From: Parapedobacter koreensis
GTDB taxonomy: Bacteria; Bacteroidota; Bacteroidia; Sphingobacteriales; Sphingobacteriaceae
Direction of reading: 5' to 3'
NCBI RefSeq assembly: GCF_900109365.1
Contig: NZ_FNZR01000011.1
Coordinates: 124,001-188,000 of the forward strand
Length of the DNA stretch: 64,000 nt
The notes beneath the pieces are model-generated. The model was not told where the DNA came from and did no database searches. It worked only from the letters and a program-made list of their open reading frames with translations. The stretch's first letter is position 1, and each line of letters begins with the position of its first letter. Made by a program: the position numbers and the translations under genes. Below are positions 9,767 through 20,100 of the stretch, piece by piece.

Positions 9767-11443
9767 TTACATGGAGGACGATGACTGATGTATCATGTTT
9801 TCCACTTGCCGTTCATATGCACCCATATCTATACAGCTACCCGCTATCCTGCTATTCCCGGCCAAATCAATGTCTCCGGCCTGCACGGCATAATCCGCTT
9901 TGTTGGTCTTCGGATCGCCCGCGTCGATGGCCATGCTAAAGATCGTTAAATAGTAATTTGCTGTCGCTTCGTCTTCAAACAACGGGTCGGCATCAATGTT
10001 GTTGCCTCCGTCGTTGCCGATGGCCTTGACCCAATTACCCTTGTTGTCCAAGCTATTAGCAATAAGGCTATATGAAGCCGTAAGGTATGTATTGCCTACC
10101 CGGTAGACAGATGCCGAGGTACTTCCGGCATTTCCATCCGCACGATTATTCCAAATAATGGTATTGGTCAGGATTGGGCCGCACCGTTCATGGTATAGGC
10201 CACCACCCGCAGCACCGGCCGAGTTGCTGCTGATGGTCACATTGGTCAGGATGACGCGGCCACTGTTGCCCATGCAGCTTATCCCGCCGCCATTTTTCGC
10301 AGCCGCGTTTCTACTGATGACCACATTGGTCAGTGTTGTGCTGGAACCCGCATCCATCCACATTCCACCACCATCCAAGGTGGCCTTATTGTCCCTGATG
10401 GTTACGTGGGTCAGCGTCAGTTCAGGGGAATACCCGGTTTGGCAGATCCCACCGCCATTCGCTGCCTGATTGGAGCGAATGATCACATGAGTCAATCCCG
10501 AACGGGAATTTCCTGCGTTGAATATCCCACCTCCATCGCCAATCGTTCGGTTGTCACAGATGGTCACATGTGTCAACACGGGCGAAGAATCACAATTATA
10601 CAGCCCGCCGCCATCACCCGTTGTCCTGTTGTCACTGATGGTTACGTGTCTCAGTATGGGACTTGAGTTGAAATGGAATATCCCACCACCACTTGCTGTT
10701 GCCGAGTTGCCATTAATTACCACGTTTTCAAACATTGAAGAGGCAGCAATACGCCGACTGTATATACCGCCGCCGCTCCCCACATCGGCCGTGTTGTCAC
10801 TGATAATCACACGGGCGAAGAATACACCACAATCGCTGCAGTGCACCCCGCCGCCATTCCAATGGGTGGAGTTGTCGCGGATGGTCACCCCGGACAGGTT
10901 GAGCGTTCCACCCCGGTGGAATATGCCGCCACCACCGCCCCACGCCTGGTTGTCGCAAATCATCAGGTTGGCAAGCGTAGGGCTCACGCCCCGATTGCAT
11001 ATTCCTCCCCCTTTGTCATTGGTACGGCCGCCCGTGATGACAAACCCATCCAGGACGGCCGCAGCAGTCAGTCCGTTCCATTTATTATGCACAACCCGCC
11101 GGCCGTTGGCTTTCAACACCGTTTTATTAGCCCACCAATCTCGCTCATTCATGCCGGGATTGGGATTCGCCGCATCCGGAACTGGAAAGCCGCCGTAAAT
11201 TTTCACGCCTTCCTTCATCACGAATGCCGATCCGGTTGGCCGGTACTCCCCGGCCGCCACCCATATTTCTCCACCCCTCGGTGCTGCAGCCACCATCGCT
11301 TGCAGGTCATCCGAAGCATCATCCCAGGAAGTGCCCGTTCTATTGCCTGCCCCACCCGCTTTTACATAGCGGATGGCTTGCGGCTGTGCAAGGCCAGCAG
11401 CGAGACGTATTGCGGAAAATAGCGTCGTTAAAAGCTTTTTCAT
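9767..11443 (-). CDS. Stand-alone right-handed beta-helix protein
   Basis: This 558-aa protein starts with a signal-like stretch ('MKKLLTTLFSAIRLAAGLAQ'), then the family opening 'AIRYVKAGGAG', 'DDLQAMVAAAP', 'GEIWVAAGEYRP', 'KIYGGFP' and 'AVLDGFVITGG'. About ten rungs of the type 'GGGxxN..SSPxLTHVTIxDN' follow, then 'TNTIIWNN', a non-helical 'DADPLFED' segment and a closing 'DMGAYERQ'. This is one complete helix module of the kind repeated inside the giants, but with no MBG repeats and no T9SS sorting domain. How it would be retained at the surface is unclear. It sits 15 bp after the gene at 11459-12811 on the same strand, so the two are probably co-transcribed. Confidence 0.85.
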   Translation of the reverse strand: MKKLLTTLFSAIRLAAGLAQPQAIRYVKAGGAGNRTGTSWDDASDDLQAMVAAAPRGGEIWVAAGEYRPTGSAFVMKEGVKIYGGFPVPDAANPNPGMNERDWWANKTVLKANGRRVVHNKWNGLTAAAVLDGFVITGGRTNDKGGGICNRGVSPTLANLMICDNQAWGGGGGIFHRGGTLNLSGVTIRDNSTHWNGGGVHCSDCGVFFARVIISDNTADVGSGGGIYSRRIAASSMFENVVINGNSATASGGGIFHFNSSPILRHVTISDNRTTGDGGGLYNCDSSPVLTHVTICDNRTIGDGGGIFNAGNSRSGLTHVIIRSNQAANGGGICQTGYSPELTLTHVTIRDNKATLDGGGMWMDAGSSTTLTNVVISRNAAAKNGGGISCMGNSGRVILTNVTISSNSAGAAGGGLYHERCGPILTNTIIWNNRADGNAGSTSASVYRVGNTYLTASYSLIANSLDNKGNWVKAIGNDGGNNIDADPLFEDEATANYYLTIFSMAIDAGDPKTNKADYAVQAGDIDLAGNSRIAGSCIDMGAYERQVENMIHQSSSSM

Positions 11444-11458
11444 TTATTTTAAATCTTT

Positions 11459-12811
11459 TCATCGATTCCTGCAATGCACACTGCTCGCCGCTGTATCCGG
11501 ATTTCCAATAACCGCTGTATCACCATCATCGTTTAATGCCGAATTGCCCTCTATGATTACGCCAGCCAGCGCCATGGAGGCGCTGGGGTCAGTCACATAT
11601 ATTCCACCGCCGTTTGCTGCCGAGTTGTCTTTAATGGCTACATTGGTCAGTCTGAGCGAAGCATTGGACGCATTAAATAGTCCCCCACCCTTTTCCGCCA
11701 CGTTACCGCTGATGGATACATCCGTCAATACCGGGCCTGCATCGGTATGGATGCTCATCCCACCGCCGCAGCCACCTGCCAGGTTATTGCTGATGATTAC
11801 ACCATTCAGCACCGGACAAGCAGTATCCGTGCTGTATATACCGCCACCGTCATTTACTGCCGAATTGCTCGCGATGGTCACATCGGCCAAGATCGGTGCA
11901 GCGTGAAATGCATTAGCCATTCCACCCCCGTGGTTTGCCAGGTTGCCGCTGATAGTCACATTAGTAAGCACCGGAGAAGAGCGGCAATTATCCATTCCAC
12001 CGCCACTGCCCACCGTACTGTTACCATTGATGATCAGATTAGCCAAAATGGGAGCAGTATCCTGGTTGACTATCCCGCCGCCCTGTGTTCTATTTATGTG
12101 CGACCTGTTCACCTGAAGGACAGTCCTCCCGTTTCCATCTGCATTGCCCCCCGTCACCGTAAAACCATCCAATACCGCCGTGCCGACGGCACCCGCCGAA
12201 ACGACTACGTGATAAGCATTCTCCTCGTTGCCACCGACCACCCATCCAACCGCTTCGTCATATTGATCATCATTATTGAAATCACCACTCAGGATGGTCC
12301 TGTTTGCATTCCAGTCCCTGCTTTCCAGGCCTGTATCAGCAACGACAGTGTCCACAGGGAATCCCCCATAGACCTTTACATAAGGCACCAATACAAAGGC
12401 GTTGTCGCGTCCACCATCAATCGTATACTGGCCATCCCCGGCATGGTATAACGGTTTGTAGACACCTGCTGCCACCCATATTTGTAGTGGCTTTGTCTCA
12501 TTCCAGGGAGCACCGGCACCGGCCGTTCCCCATCGTTCACGTGCCCAACGCAGCGCATCCGCCAGTTCAAGGATGGCATTACCCCATGAATTGCCCCTAC
12601 CGTTGCTATCGGAAGCATTACGGTTTACATAGAGGATATTGTTTCCATCCGGGTCGATATTGCCGCTCCTGCCATCTCCTTTCACATCGTGTAGGGTTGG
12701 AGACGGCCGCGCATGTACGCCATACACAGCAAATGACAACAGCAGTCTTAATAAAACTGAAAAACCAGCCTTTATTGCCTGCCGACTGCCATCGGATAGA
12801 TGTAGGGCCAT
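11459..12811 (-). CDS. Right-handed beta-helix protein, apparently truncated
   Basis: I place the start at the ATG at 12811 (450 aa). The upstream alternatives (TTG 12835, ATG 12832) would lie at or before the predicted transcription start, and the 12811 leader ('MALHLSDGSRQAIKAGFS') matches the leader of the giant at 22048 ('MNLHLCYGRLAAIKVRF'). A hydrophobic stretch follows, then 'NILYVNRNASD', 'AILELADALRWARE', 'LQIWVAAGVYKP', 'YGGFP', 'SRDWNANRTILSGD' and rungs 'GGGMDN.RSSPVLTNVTISGN'. The frame ends soon after the last rung without the usual 'DLGAYE' closure or any sorting domain, which suggests 3' truncation. Confidence 0.8.
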   Translation of the reverse strand: MALHLSDGSRQAIKAGFSVLLRLLLSFAVYGVHARPSPTLHDVKGDGRSGNIDPDGNNILYVNRNASDSNGRGNSWGNAILELADALRWARERWGTAGAGAPWNETKPLQIWVAAGVYKPLYHAGDGQYTIDGGRDNAFVLVPYVKVYGGFPVDTVVADTGLESRDWNANRTILSGDFNNDDQYDEAVGWVVGGNEENAYHVVVSAGAVGTAVLDGFTVTGGNADGNGRTVLQVNRSHINRTQGGGIVNQDTAPILANLIINGNSTVGSGGGMDNCRSSPVLTNVTISGNLANHGGGMANAFHAAPILADVTIASNSAVNDGGGIYSTDTACPVLNGVIISNNLAGGCGGGMSIHTDAGPVLTDVSISGNVAEKGGGLFNASNASLRLTNVAIKDNSAANGGGIYVTDPSASMALAGVIIEGNSALNDDGDTAVIGNPDTAASSVHCRNR

Positions 12812-12836
12812 TTCTTTGACGCTGATTGCCATCAAA

Positions 12837-12914
12837 CGAAAATAAGGTACACCGCGTAGCTGTACAATGGCAGGCTGGCGATTGGGCAGTCAGGGTTTAT
12901 GGTTGGTTGTTTTG
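12837..12914 (-). promoter_or_regulatory. Promoter cassette copy A
   Basis: Read on the minus strand this contains CCAACCATAAACC (12894-12906), then TTG, 20 bases, and TATTTTCG (12837-12844). This is a good fit to the Bacteroidota -33/-7 promoter. Copies at 22104-22181 and 26359-26436 align without gaps; the distance between the two conserved blocks is 57 bases in all three. The predicted transcript starts near 12833, about 22 bases before the ATG at 12811. Confidence 0.75.
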
Positions 12915-12989
12915 GGGTTATAAACGAGAAGAGGCAGCCGTTTACATGTTCACCGTTCAGGTCGCATTTGGAAGTGCTCGGATAATTAG

Positions 12990-13154
12990 CTTTATCAAGC
13001 TGCAGACATTGACGTTAGTAGGAACAAAATCGAGCCGATCAAACGGGCACTAGGTATCACGGATGATCGACTTATTGATAGACCGACAGGGTCTACGCCA
13101 AAAGCTCGCTATTTTCAAAGCCAAAGCAAAAAACCCGCAAGACACTTTTTCTAA
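12990..13154 (+). other. Start-less 54-codon open stretch, possible gene remnant
   Basis: The 410-bp gap between the PorP-like stop (13222) and the start at 12811 holds promoter copy A and little else. On the plus strand, codons from 12990 to the TAA at 13152 read 'LYQAADIDVSRNKIEPIKRA', then 'LGITDDRLIDRPTGS' and a basic tail. An in-frame TAG directly precedes it and there is no ATG. The composition looks protein-like and the first part resembles an HTH segment, so it may be a remnant of a lost gene. No function is assigned. Confidence 0.25.
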
Positions 13155-13221
13155 TCCAAACCACTTCTTTCGGTGTAACCAATACCGACCAATATCCGGG
13201 ATCCGTTCAAAAATCCACCCA

Positions 13222-14115
13222 TCAAAGTAGTCCAGCCCGCGCTCCGAAACGATAGCTGATTCCTAATTCGTGTGTGGCATTATTGATATACCGGTTCAAT
13301 GGTTCATTTCTGGGATTGAATTGATAATTGTAACCCAGACCAAAACCGCCTATATTGAATTGCATCATGCCCGCCACTTCACCATAGCTCCGCACATTTA
13401 ATCCCAATCCGAAAGCCTCTTTTACGAATACCATCGCCGACACTTCGGCCTGCGGACGCAGGCTCTCCGAATAGGTCACCAACAACGACGGACGTACATG
13501 GAAGTCAGCCCCCAAACCAAACAACGCCCCGGCTGTCAAGTGGTACACGTTGCGGAAGTTGTAGCGGTTGCCTTTGCCAATCCCCAAACTGCTAAACATC
13601 AGCCGGGGCAGCGACACACCCACGTAATACCGTTCTGGACGGAAAACCACCACCCCGAATCCAACCAACGCATCCGTCTCCTGTGTGTCCTCGCGGAATG
13701 CGGGATCCATCGGATCCAACTGTGAGAACCGCCCGTCCAGATAGTTCAATCCAGCATTTAGTGATACACCAATATATTCGCTATGTGATATTCGAACCGA
13801 CTTCGCAAAAAAAACGCTCGCTTCCGACAGTTTTTCGACTCCCAGACTTTCATGGCGCATGTTCAGGCCAGCCGTCGCGCGCGATTGGCTGAATCCCATA
13901 TGTCCACTGCCCCAAAACACCGCAGGAGCCCCCGTTACGCCCACCCATTGCCTACGCCCGATGAACGATACTTCCCCTTCCGCATGCATCAGGCTCGTAG
14001 CCGGATTCAATGCAGTACGCAACTGTCCATAGCCAATGGGTGTCAAAGGTTGCTGTGCGGAAGCGGTCAGTGTTACAGCCGCTATCGCTGTCATTACCAA
14101 TAATAACTTTCTCAT
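13222..14115 (-). CDS. PorP/SprF-like outer-membrane protein, partner of the 2634-aa adhesin
   Basis: This 297-aa protein has a signal peptide ('MRKLLLVMTAIAAVTLTASA') and the mature start 'QQPLTPIGYGQLRTALNPA', typical of the PorP/SprF family. The rest is an outer-membrane beta-barrel pattern with 'GRRQWVGVTGAPAVF', 'YYVGVSLPRLM', 'LTAGALFGL' and 'RPSLLVTY'. Family members work with T9SS substrates that carry a type B sorting domain; in Flavobacterium, SprF is needed for SprB export. Its position 28 bp after the type B giant (stop at 14144) makes an export or anchoring role for that protein very likely. It is closely similar to the protein at 37510-38400, which pairs with the other complete giant. 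Confidence 0.93.
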   Translation of the reverse strand: MRKLLLVMTAIAAVTLTASAQQPLTPIGYGQLRTALNPATSLMHAEGEVSFIGRRQWVGVTGAPAVFWGSGHMGFSQSRATAGLNMRHESLGVEKLSEASVFFAKSVRISHSEYIGVSLNAGLNYLDGRFSQLDPMDPAFREDTQETDALVGFGVVVFRPERYYVGVSLPRLMFSSLGIGKGNRYNFRNVYHLTAGALFGLGADFHVRPSLLVTYSESLRPQAEVSAMVFVKEAFGLGLNVRSYGEVAGMMQFNIGGFGLGYNYQFNPRNEPLNRYINNATHELGISYRFGARAGLL

Positions 14116-14143
14116 ATCTAATGTCTAATGTCTGTTGCCTCCC

Positions 14144-17100
14144 TTAATATCCCAATATGAAATATCCCTTCTCGTATTCCGTCCTGCCATCTACCCGTAC
14201 TTCCAAGATGTAGAAGTACGTCCCGGCGGGCAATTTCAACTGCCTGCTACCTATGCCCCGGAAAGCTACCTGATCATTGTCGTAGCCTTTGGCTTCATAT
14301 ATAATGGTGCCATTGCGATTAAACAGCTTCACCTTATTTTCGGGATAGTCCCGTATACCTTCTATCATCAGGAACTCGTTTATTCCATCGCCATTCGGCG
14401 AAACTACCGGATGCACCCGTACAGGGAGATTCAGCGAGTTATCCACCACCCGCAACGCCACCGTTACTGGTTCGGCAGCCTCGTGGTTGACATCACCCAT
14501 CTGTGTGGCCGTGATGTGCACCGTACCCAACCGATGGATGCGCAGCACGGGGCCTTCTTCCAACGTCGCCACCTGCCCGTCATCGACTGAAAGGCTCACC
14601 GGCAGGCCGCTACTGGAACGTACTGTCAATGGCACGGTTCCCGCATCACGCCGTATTTCCAACGGTACTTCCAATGTGATCACCTGCGCAGCCTTGCGTA
14701 CCGTCAGGACTTGTGATGCTTCCGGTCTATTTTCATAATTTGTGTTCTCCGGCACGGTAGCTGAAATAAGAGCAGTACCCACACCTTTGATGCGTATCTG
14801 CCCGTTCACAACCTCCGCCACCGATGGATCGTCGCTTGTGTAACGCACCGATTCCCCACTGCTCGACACCGCGCCGGGGTCAAAGTCTGCATCGCCGTAT
14901 ACTTTTTCCGTTAATTCGGGGAAGTCCAGCGATCGCCATGATGGTTCTATCCGGAGCGTAAACACGTTGTTTACTGCCTTATGGTTTTGGGTCTGTGGCG
15001 CGCTTACCGTCACGGTATATGTACCCGCATCCGTATAGAAACGTTGCGGAAGGTAAACCAGTTCGGACTCCGCGTGATTCAAACGCACCGCTAATTCCTT
15101 TGGCTTCCCATCGTACATAAAGAGTTGCGTGGCTTCTCCCTGTAATACACCTTCGGCCCGATTCACCGTCAGTTCAACTGTTACCGTGGTTGTGATATAA
15201 TTCAGGTCATCCTTTGGAGTAAAGGTCACTTGAATCGTATTCTTACCCGCCGGAAGCACCGTACCTATCTCGGGGACATAGGTGAAGGTACCGTCTATAT
15301 CCGCTGCAACGTCCAGATGACTTTCATCAAGCGCCGTACCATAGGTAATTTCGTCCGGTGTGTCTCCAGTGATAATGACGGGCGTGGCTCTGCCGATCAC
15401 AAGCGTGCCATTCACCGCTTCGGCCGCATAGTTCGCGTTGTCCAATGTGGCCATTACATTGTAACTGCCAGCGGATACCGGAAGTGCCGTTTTTTCATTA
15501 TAGGTAACCACTATACCTGTAAGCCCTGCGGGATTAATGGCCACCGTAGCTGCTTTAGCATTGCCGTCATAGGTATGTACCAAATTCGACAGGGTCAGCT
15601 TGGCCATAGCCTTGGTAATTTCCAGCGTCACCTCTTTTTCCGCTGCCTTGTAGTTAGCCGTTTCTTCCGCGGTGACCGTGACGACATAACTGCCCGCATT
15701 GACATAGCCTTGTTGCGGACTGTATTTCAGTATTGTTTCATCGTGGTTTAGCGTCGCCTGTACGCTTCCGGTCAATCCGTCATAGACACGTGTTTGCTTC
15801 GTTTCCGAAGTAATTGTAGCCTCCGCTTTACCCACCGTTAGGGTCACCTCCCTGTTGACGATTGCGTAGTTTGCATCCGTCGGAACAAAGGTCACTTTTA
15901 GCGTGTGGGTGCCTGCCGGAAGCATCGCTCCCGCAGCTGGGGAATACGTAAAGCTACCTTCCACATCGGCCGTGGCATTCAGCTGCACTTCGCTCAGTGC
16001 CGTACCGTAGGTGATGGCATCCGGTGTGTTCCAGGTAACAACCGGTACCAACTTGTCGGTGACAGTGAGTACCACCGTTTTCTCGGCAGTAAGGTAATTG
16101 GCAATATCCGTCGGGGTGAACCTCACCTTCAGCCAATGGTCGCCGATGTCCAGCACCTCGCCAATGCCCGGCTCATATACAAAATCACCTGCAATATCAT
16201 TCGCCGAGATGGCACTCAGTTGCACGTCGCTTAATGCCGTGCCATGCGTGATGGCTGTCGGCGTATTCCAGGTAATTACCGATGTGGCCCTGCCAATCAC
16301 CAGTATATCTTTCACCGGCTCCGCTTCGTAGTTATCATGCTCCAACATGGCTGCCACTTCGTAGCGGCCTGCCGATACCGGAAGCGTGGTTTCCCCATTG
16401 TAGGTGACGGTTGCCCCTGTAAGCCCCGCCGGATCGGTGGTCACCGTCGCTACCTTGCCCGTACCATCGTAGGTATGTGTAAGGCCCGATAAGCTAAGTT
16501 GGGCTTTGGCCTTGTTAATTACCAGTATATCTTTCACCGGCTCCGCTTCGTAGTTATCATGCTCCAACATGGCTGCCACTTCGTAGCGGCCTGCCGATAC
16601 CGGAAGCGTGGTTTCCCCATTGTAGGTGACGGTTGCCCCTGTAAGCCCCGCCGGATCGGTGGTCACTGCCGCTACCTTGCCCGTACCATCGTAGGTATGT
16701 GTAAGACCCGATAAGTTCAGCTTGGCTGTGGCCTTGCCAATCACCAATATATCTTCCACCGGCTCCGCTTCGTAGTTGCCATGCTCCAACATGGCTACCA
16801 CCTTGTATTTACCAGCCGAAACCGGAAGCTTGGTTTCCCCATCGTAGGTGACCGTTACCCCTGTAAGCCCTACCGGATCGGTGATCACCGTTGCAACCTT
16901 GGCCGTGCCGTCGTAGATATGTGTAAGCCCTGAAAGCGTAAGTGTGGCTATAGCCGGTGTGATACTGCCTTTGGTGCTCATTTGGATATCCTCGGCGATG
17001 GTGTAATTGCCTGCGTCCGTACCGCTAAGGACGAAGTCCGTTGCCGTAATCTCCTTGTCTTCGCCCACATTGGGGTCTTCGTATTCCGCCTTGCCGCTCA

Positions 17101-20100
17101 CCATCACCTCGTCGCCTTCGACTACGCCATCAAGGATGTAGTTCGCCTGTGCAAGCGTAGCGATGACCGTGCCCTCATACACTTTGGTAATCGCGGGATC
17201 ACTGCCGAGGGTGGCCGTCAAAGGTTTTTTGCTTACCTGCAGGGTTACGGTCAACGAAGCCGGATCGTACACGTCATTGCCTTCCACACTGAACGTGACA
17301 CCTACCGATCCGGCCGACAGGATATGGACTTTTCCGTCCACGACGCGTGCTACGGTATTTTCAGGAAGGCTGATGGCGACAGGCAAACCCGATGTGGCTT
17401 CCGGGACGAAATCCTCATCGCCGTAGATACGATACAGGTTGTCTGCTTCCAATCCGTCCACCACAATGTCCTGCTTACTGAATGACCGCTCGAACACACC
17501 CATGTCGATACGGCCACCCACTATGCGGTCTTTAAAAGCGAGGTCGAAATCCCCGGCTTGCACCGTATAGCCAACGTTGTTGGTTTGCTGGTCGCCCTTG
17601 TTAATCACCGGGCTACCTGCATTCAGGTCATAATCACCTCCGGGTACCGTTGGACTTGACAAAAGTGCTGGCGGCTCCAAAGGACCCTCAAATAAAGGGT
17701 CGGCATCCAGGTTGTTACCTCCGTCATCGCCGATTTCCGCTACCCAACCGCCGCCGCTTCCACCGCTGTTGGCAATGAGGCTGTACGAAATGCCAACCCT
17801 GCCACGGCTGTTGCCGCTGTTATCAATCGAAAAGCTGTGCGGAGGGGTGGATCCCGTAACGGGATAGCTATTGTTCCAGATAATGGTATTGACGAGTGTC
17901 GGACTACATTCCTGCGTACCATTAAATCCGGCGGAAACATTGCGTATGCCACCGTGATTACCGCTGATAGTTACGTTCACCAACACAGGGCTGGAAGCAT
18001 CGTAATTATACATTGCCCCACCGAAAGCAGCGATGTTGCCACTTATCAGTACGTTGGTCAATACCGGGCTGGCCGCTTCGTTGTACACACCTCCCCCATA
18101 GGTAGACGCATGGTTGCCTTCAATGACCAGATTCGACAGGGTCGGCCTGGAGATATGCGTGTTGTAAGTTCCGCGGTTATAGATGCCTCCGCCGTTAGCA
18201 GCGCCCCTTCCTGATCTGATGGTAAACCCGTCCAATACAGCGGCGGCGGTAAGGTTATTGTTATCATTGCGCACCACGCTGTTGCCGTTGCCCACCAATA
18301 TCGTTTTGTGGAGCGACCAATCCCGGTCTTCCATGCCCGGATTGCCCAGGTTTGGAAAACCACCGTATATCCTCACCCCCTCCTTCATGGAAAACGACTC
18401 GCCTGCCTCGGGCTGATACTGACCTGTGGCCACCCACACTTGGTTACCTGCATCCGAGGCGTCGATCATCGCCTGCAAATCGCCCGAAGCGAATTGCCAC
18501 GACAGACCACTTCCCGTACCGTTTTCTTTCACGTAGCGGATTTCAACATGCTCAGGTGGTTCTATTGTCAGTGTGCCGGCAACGAATGTGATGGCGTAGT
18601 TGCTGGCAGTAAGCCCGCTTGGCAGGATAGAGAATGTACCGGCATCGACCGCCCCCTGTGCATCGCCTTCGTAGGTCAGCTCACCGTTCAGCACCGCTAC
18701 CCCGTCTCCGTCAACGAACCCATCGTAATCCACTCCGTTGCCGCCGTTGTAAGCCAAGCCGTTGAAGGTCTTCGTAGCATCTTTTGCCGTTATTGTCAAC
18801 GCTTTGGGCACGACCAACAAGTTTACTGTCAACGAGGCCGGGCCATATTCTTCATTGCCTTCTATGTCGATACGCAATTCTACCTCTCCCACGTTCAGGA
18901 TATGGATTTTACCATCCTCGGTGATGGTTGCAACCTGGTTTTCGAATGGCAGACCCAGCGTGACCGGTGCATTCGACTCCGTGTTTACATCAGGCACAAA
19001 ATCAGCGTCGCCGTAGGTTGCACGAAGTTTTCCGTCGCCGTCCAGCCCATCAACGGTCGGAGTCTGTGACTTCCACTGCTGCTCATATGCTCCCAGATCG
19101 ATACGGCCGTCTATGATCCGCGGGTTGCCCGCTAAGTCTGTATCACCTACCTGTACCGCGTCATCCGAGACATTGGTCCGCGGATCGCCCGCATTGATGG
19201 CCGGACTGCCCCACCGCAAGGTATAATCGAGTCCGTCCGCATCCGTAAACAGCGGGTCGGTACTAACAACGCCTTGTATCACACTATACGTATACTGCAT
19301 TGGACCGACTACGCCTCCCAACCCAGATGAGCCATTTGCGGTATTGTCCCAGACGATGCTGTTGACTAATACAGGTGTAGAAGTATCATCGTTATACACA
19401 CCGCCACCGCGGCCACCATTCAAACCGTTGACCCAGTTTCTGGCGATGGTCACGTTTGTGAGCTCCGGATTGCTTCCATTCACATTGTTCAATCCGCCAC
19501 CACTTCCACCGCCATTAGCACTGTTGTCGGCAATGAGCACATTGGTAAGAAGGGGACTGCTTGCGGAGTTGTACATTCCTCCACCACCATCACCTGTGGA
19601 CGTGGTATTTTCGCTGATGGTCACGCTTGTCAGCCTCGGGTTGCTGCCACCTATATTGGCTATTCCTGCACCGTTGCCAGTAGCATTGTTGTCAGTAATG
19701 AGTACCTGGATAAGGATAGGACTGCTTGCCGAATTGTACATCCCGCCCCCATCGGCATCTGTATAGTTGCTTTCGATGATGATATTCTGGAAGGTAGGGC
19801 TCACACCCTCGTTATATACACCGCCGCCACCGGTAGCCGATGAACCGGCCGTCAACGTAAAGCCATCCAGCACGGCGATGGCGGTGAGGTTATTGTTCTC
19901 ATTACGTACCACGTTTGCGCTGTAGCCTCTTAATATGGTTTGATTAGCTTTCCAATTACGCTCTTCCATCCCTGTACCTTTGGTAGCTCCCACGGGAAAA
20001 CCGCCGTATATTTTCACGCCTTCCTTCATAGAGAAGGATTGGCCGCTTGCTGCCCGCCGGTAACCACCCGAGGCCACCCACACCTGGTTGCCCGTCTCGG

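Noticed and set aside
10158-12451. Plus-strand open frames of 100-234 aa rich in 'IPPP' words
   Set aside because: The 'IPPP' words are the antisense reading of the Gly-rich 'GGGI' or 'GGGM' rungs of the beta-helix genes.
9767-12811. Pectate-lyase-type enzyme activity for the short beta-helix proteins
   Set aside because: The fold pattern is right-handed beta-helix, but no catalytic residues of a lyase or glycosidase family could be identified, so only a structural call is made.
12812-12835. Longer N-terminus for the 450-aa beta-helix gene (starts at 12832 or 12835)
   Set aside because: The promoter -7 box at 12837-12844 would place these starts at or before the transcript start, and only the 12811 leader matches the paralogous leaders.
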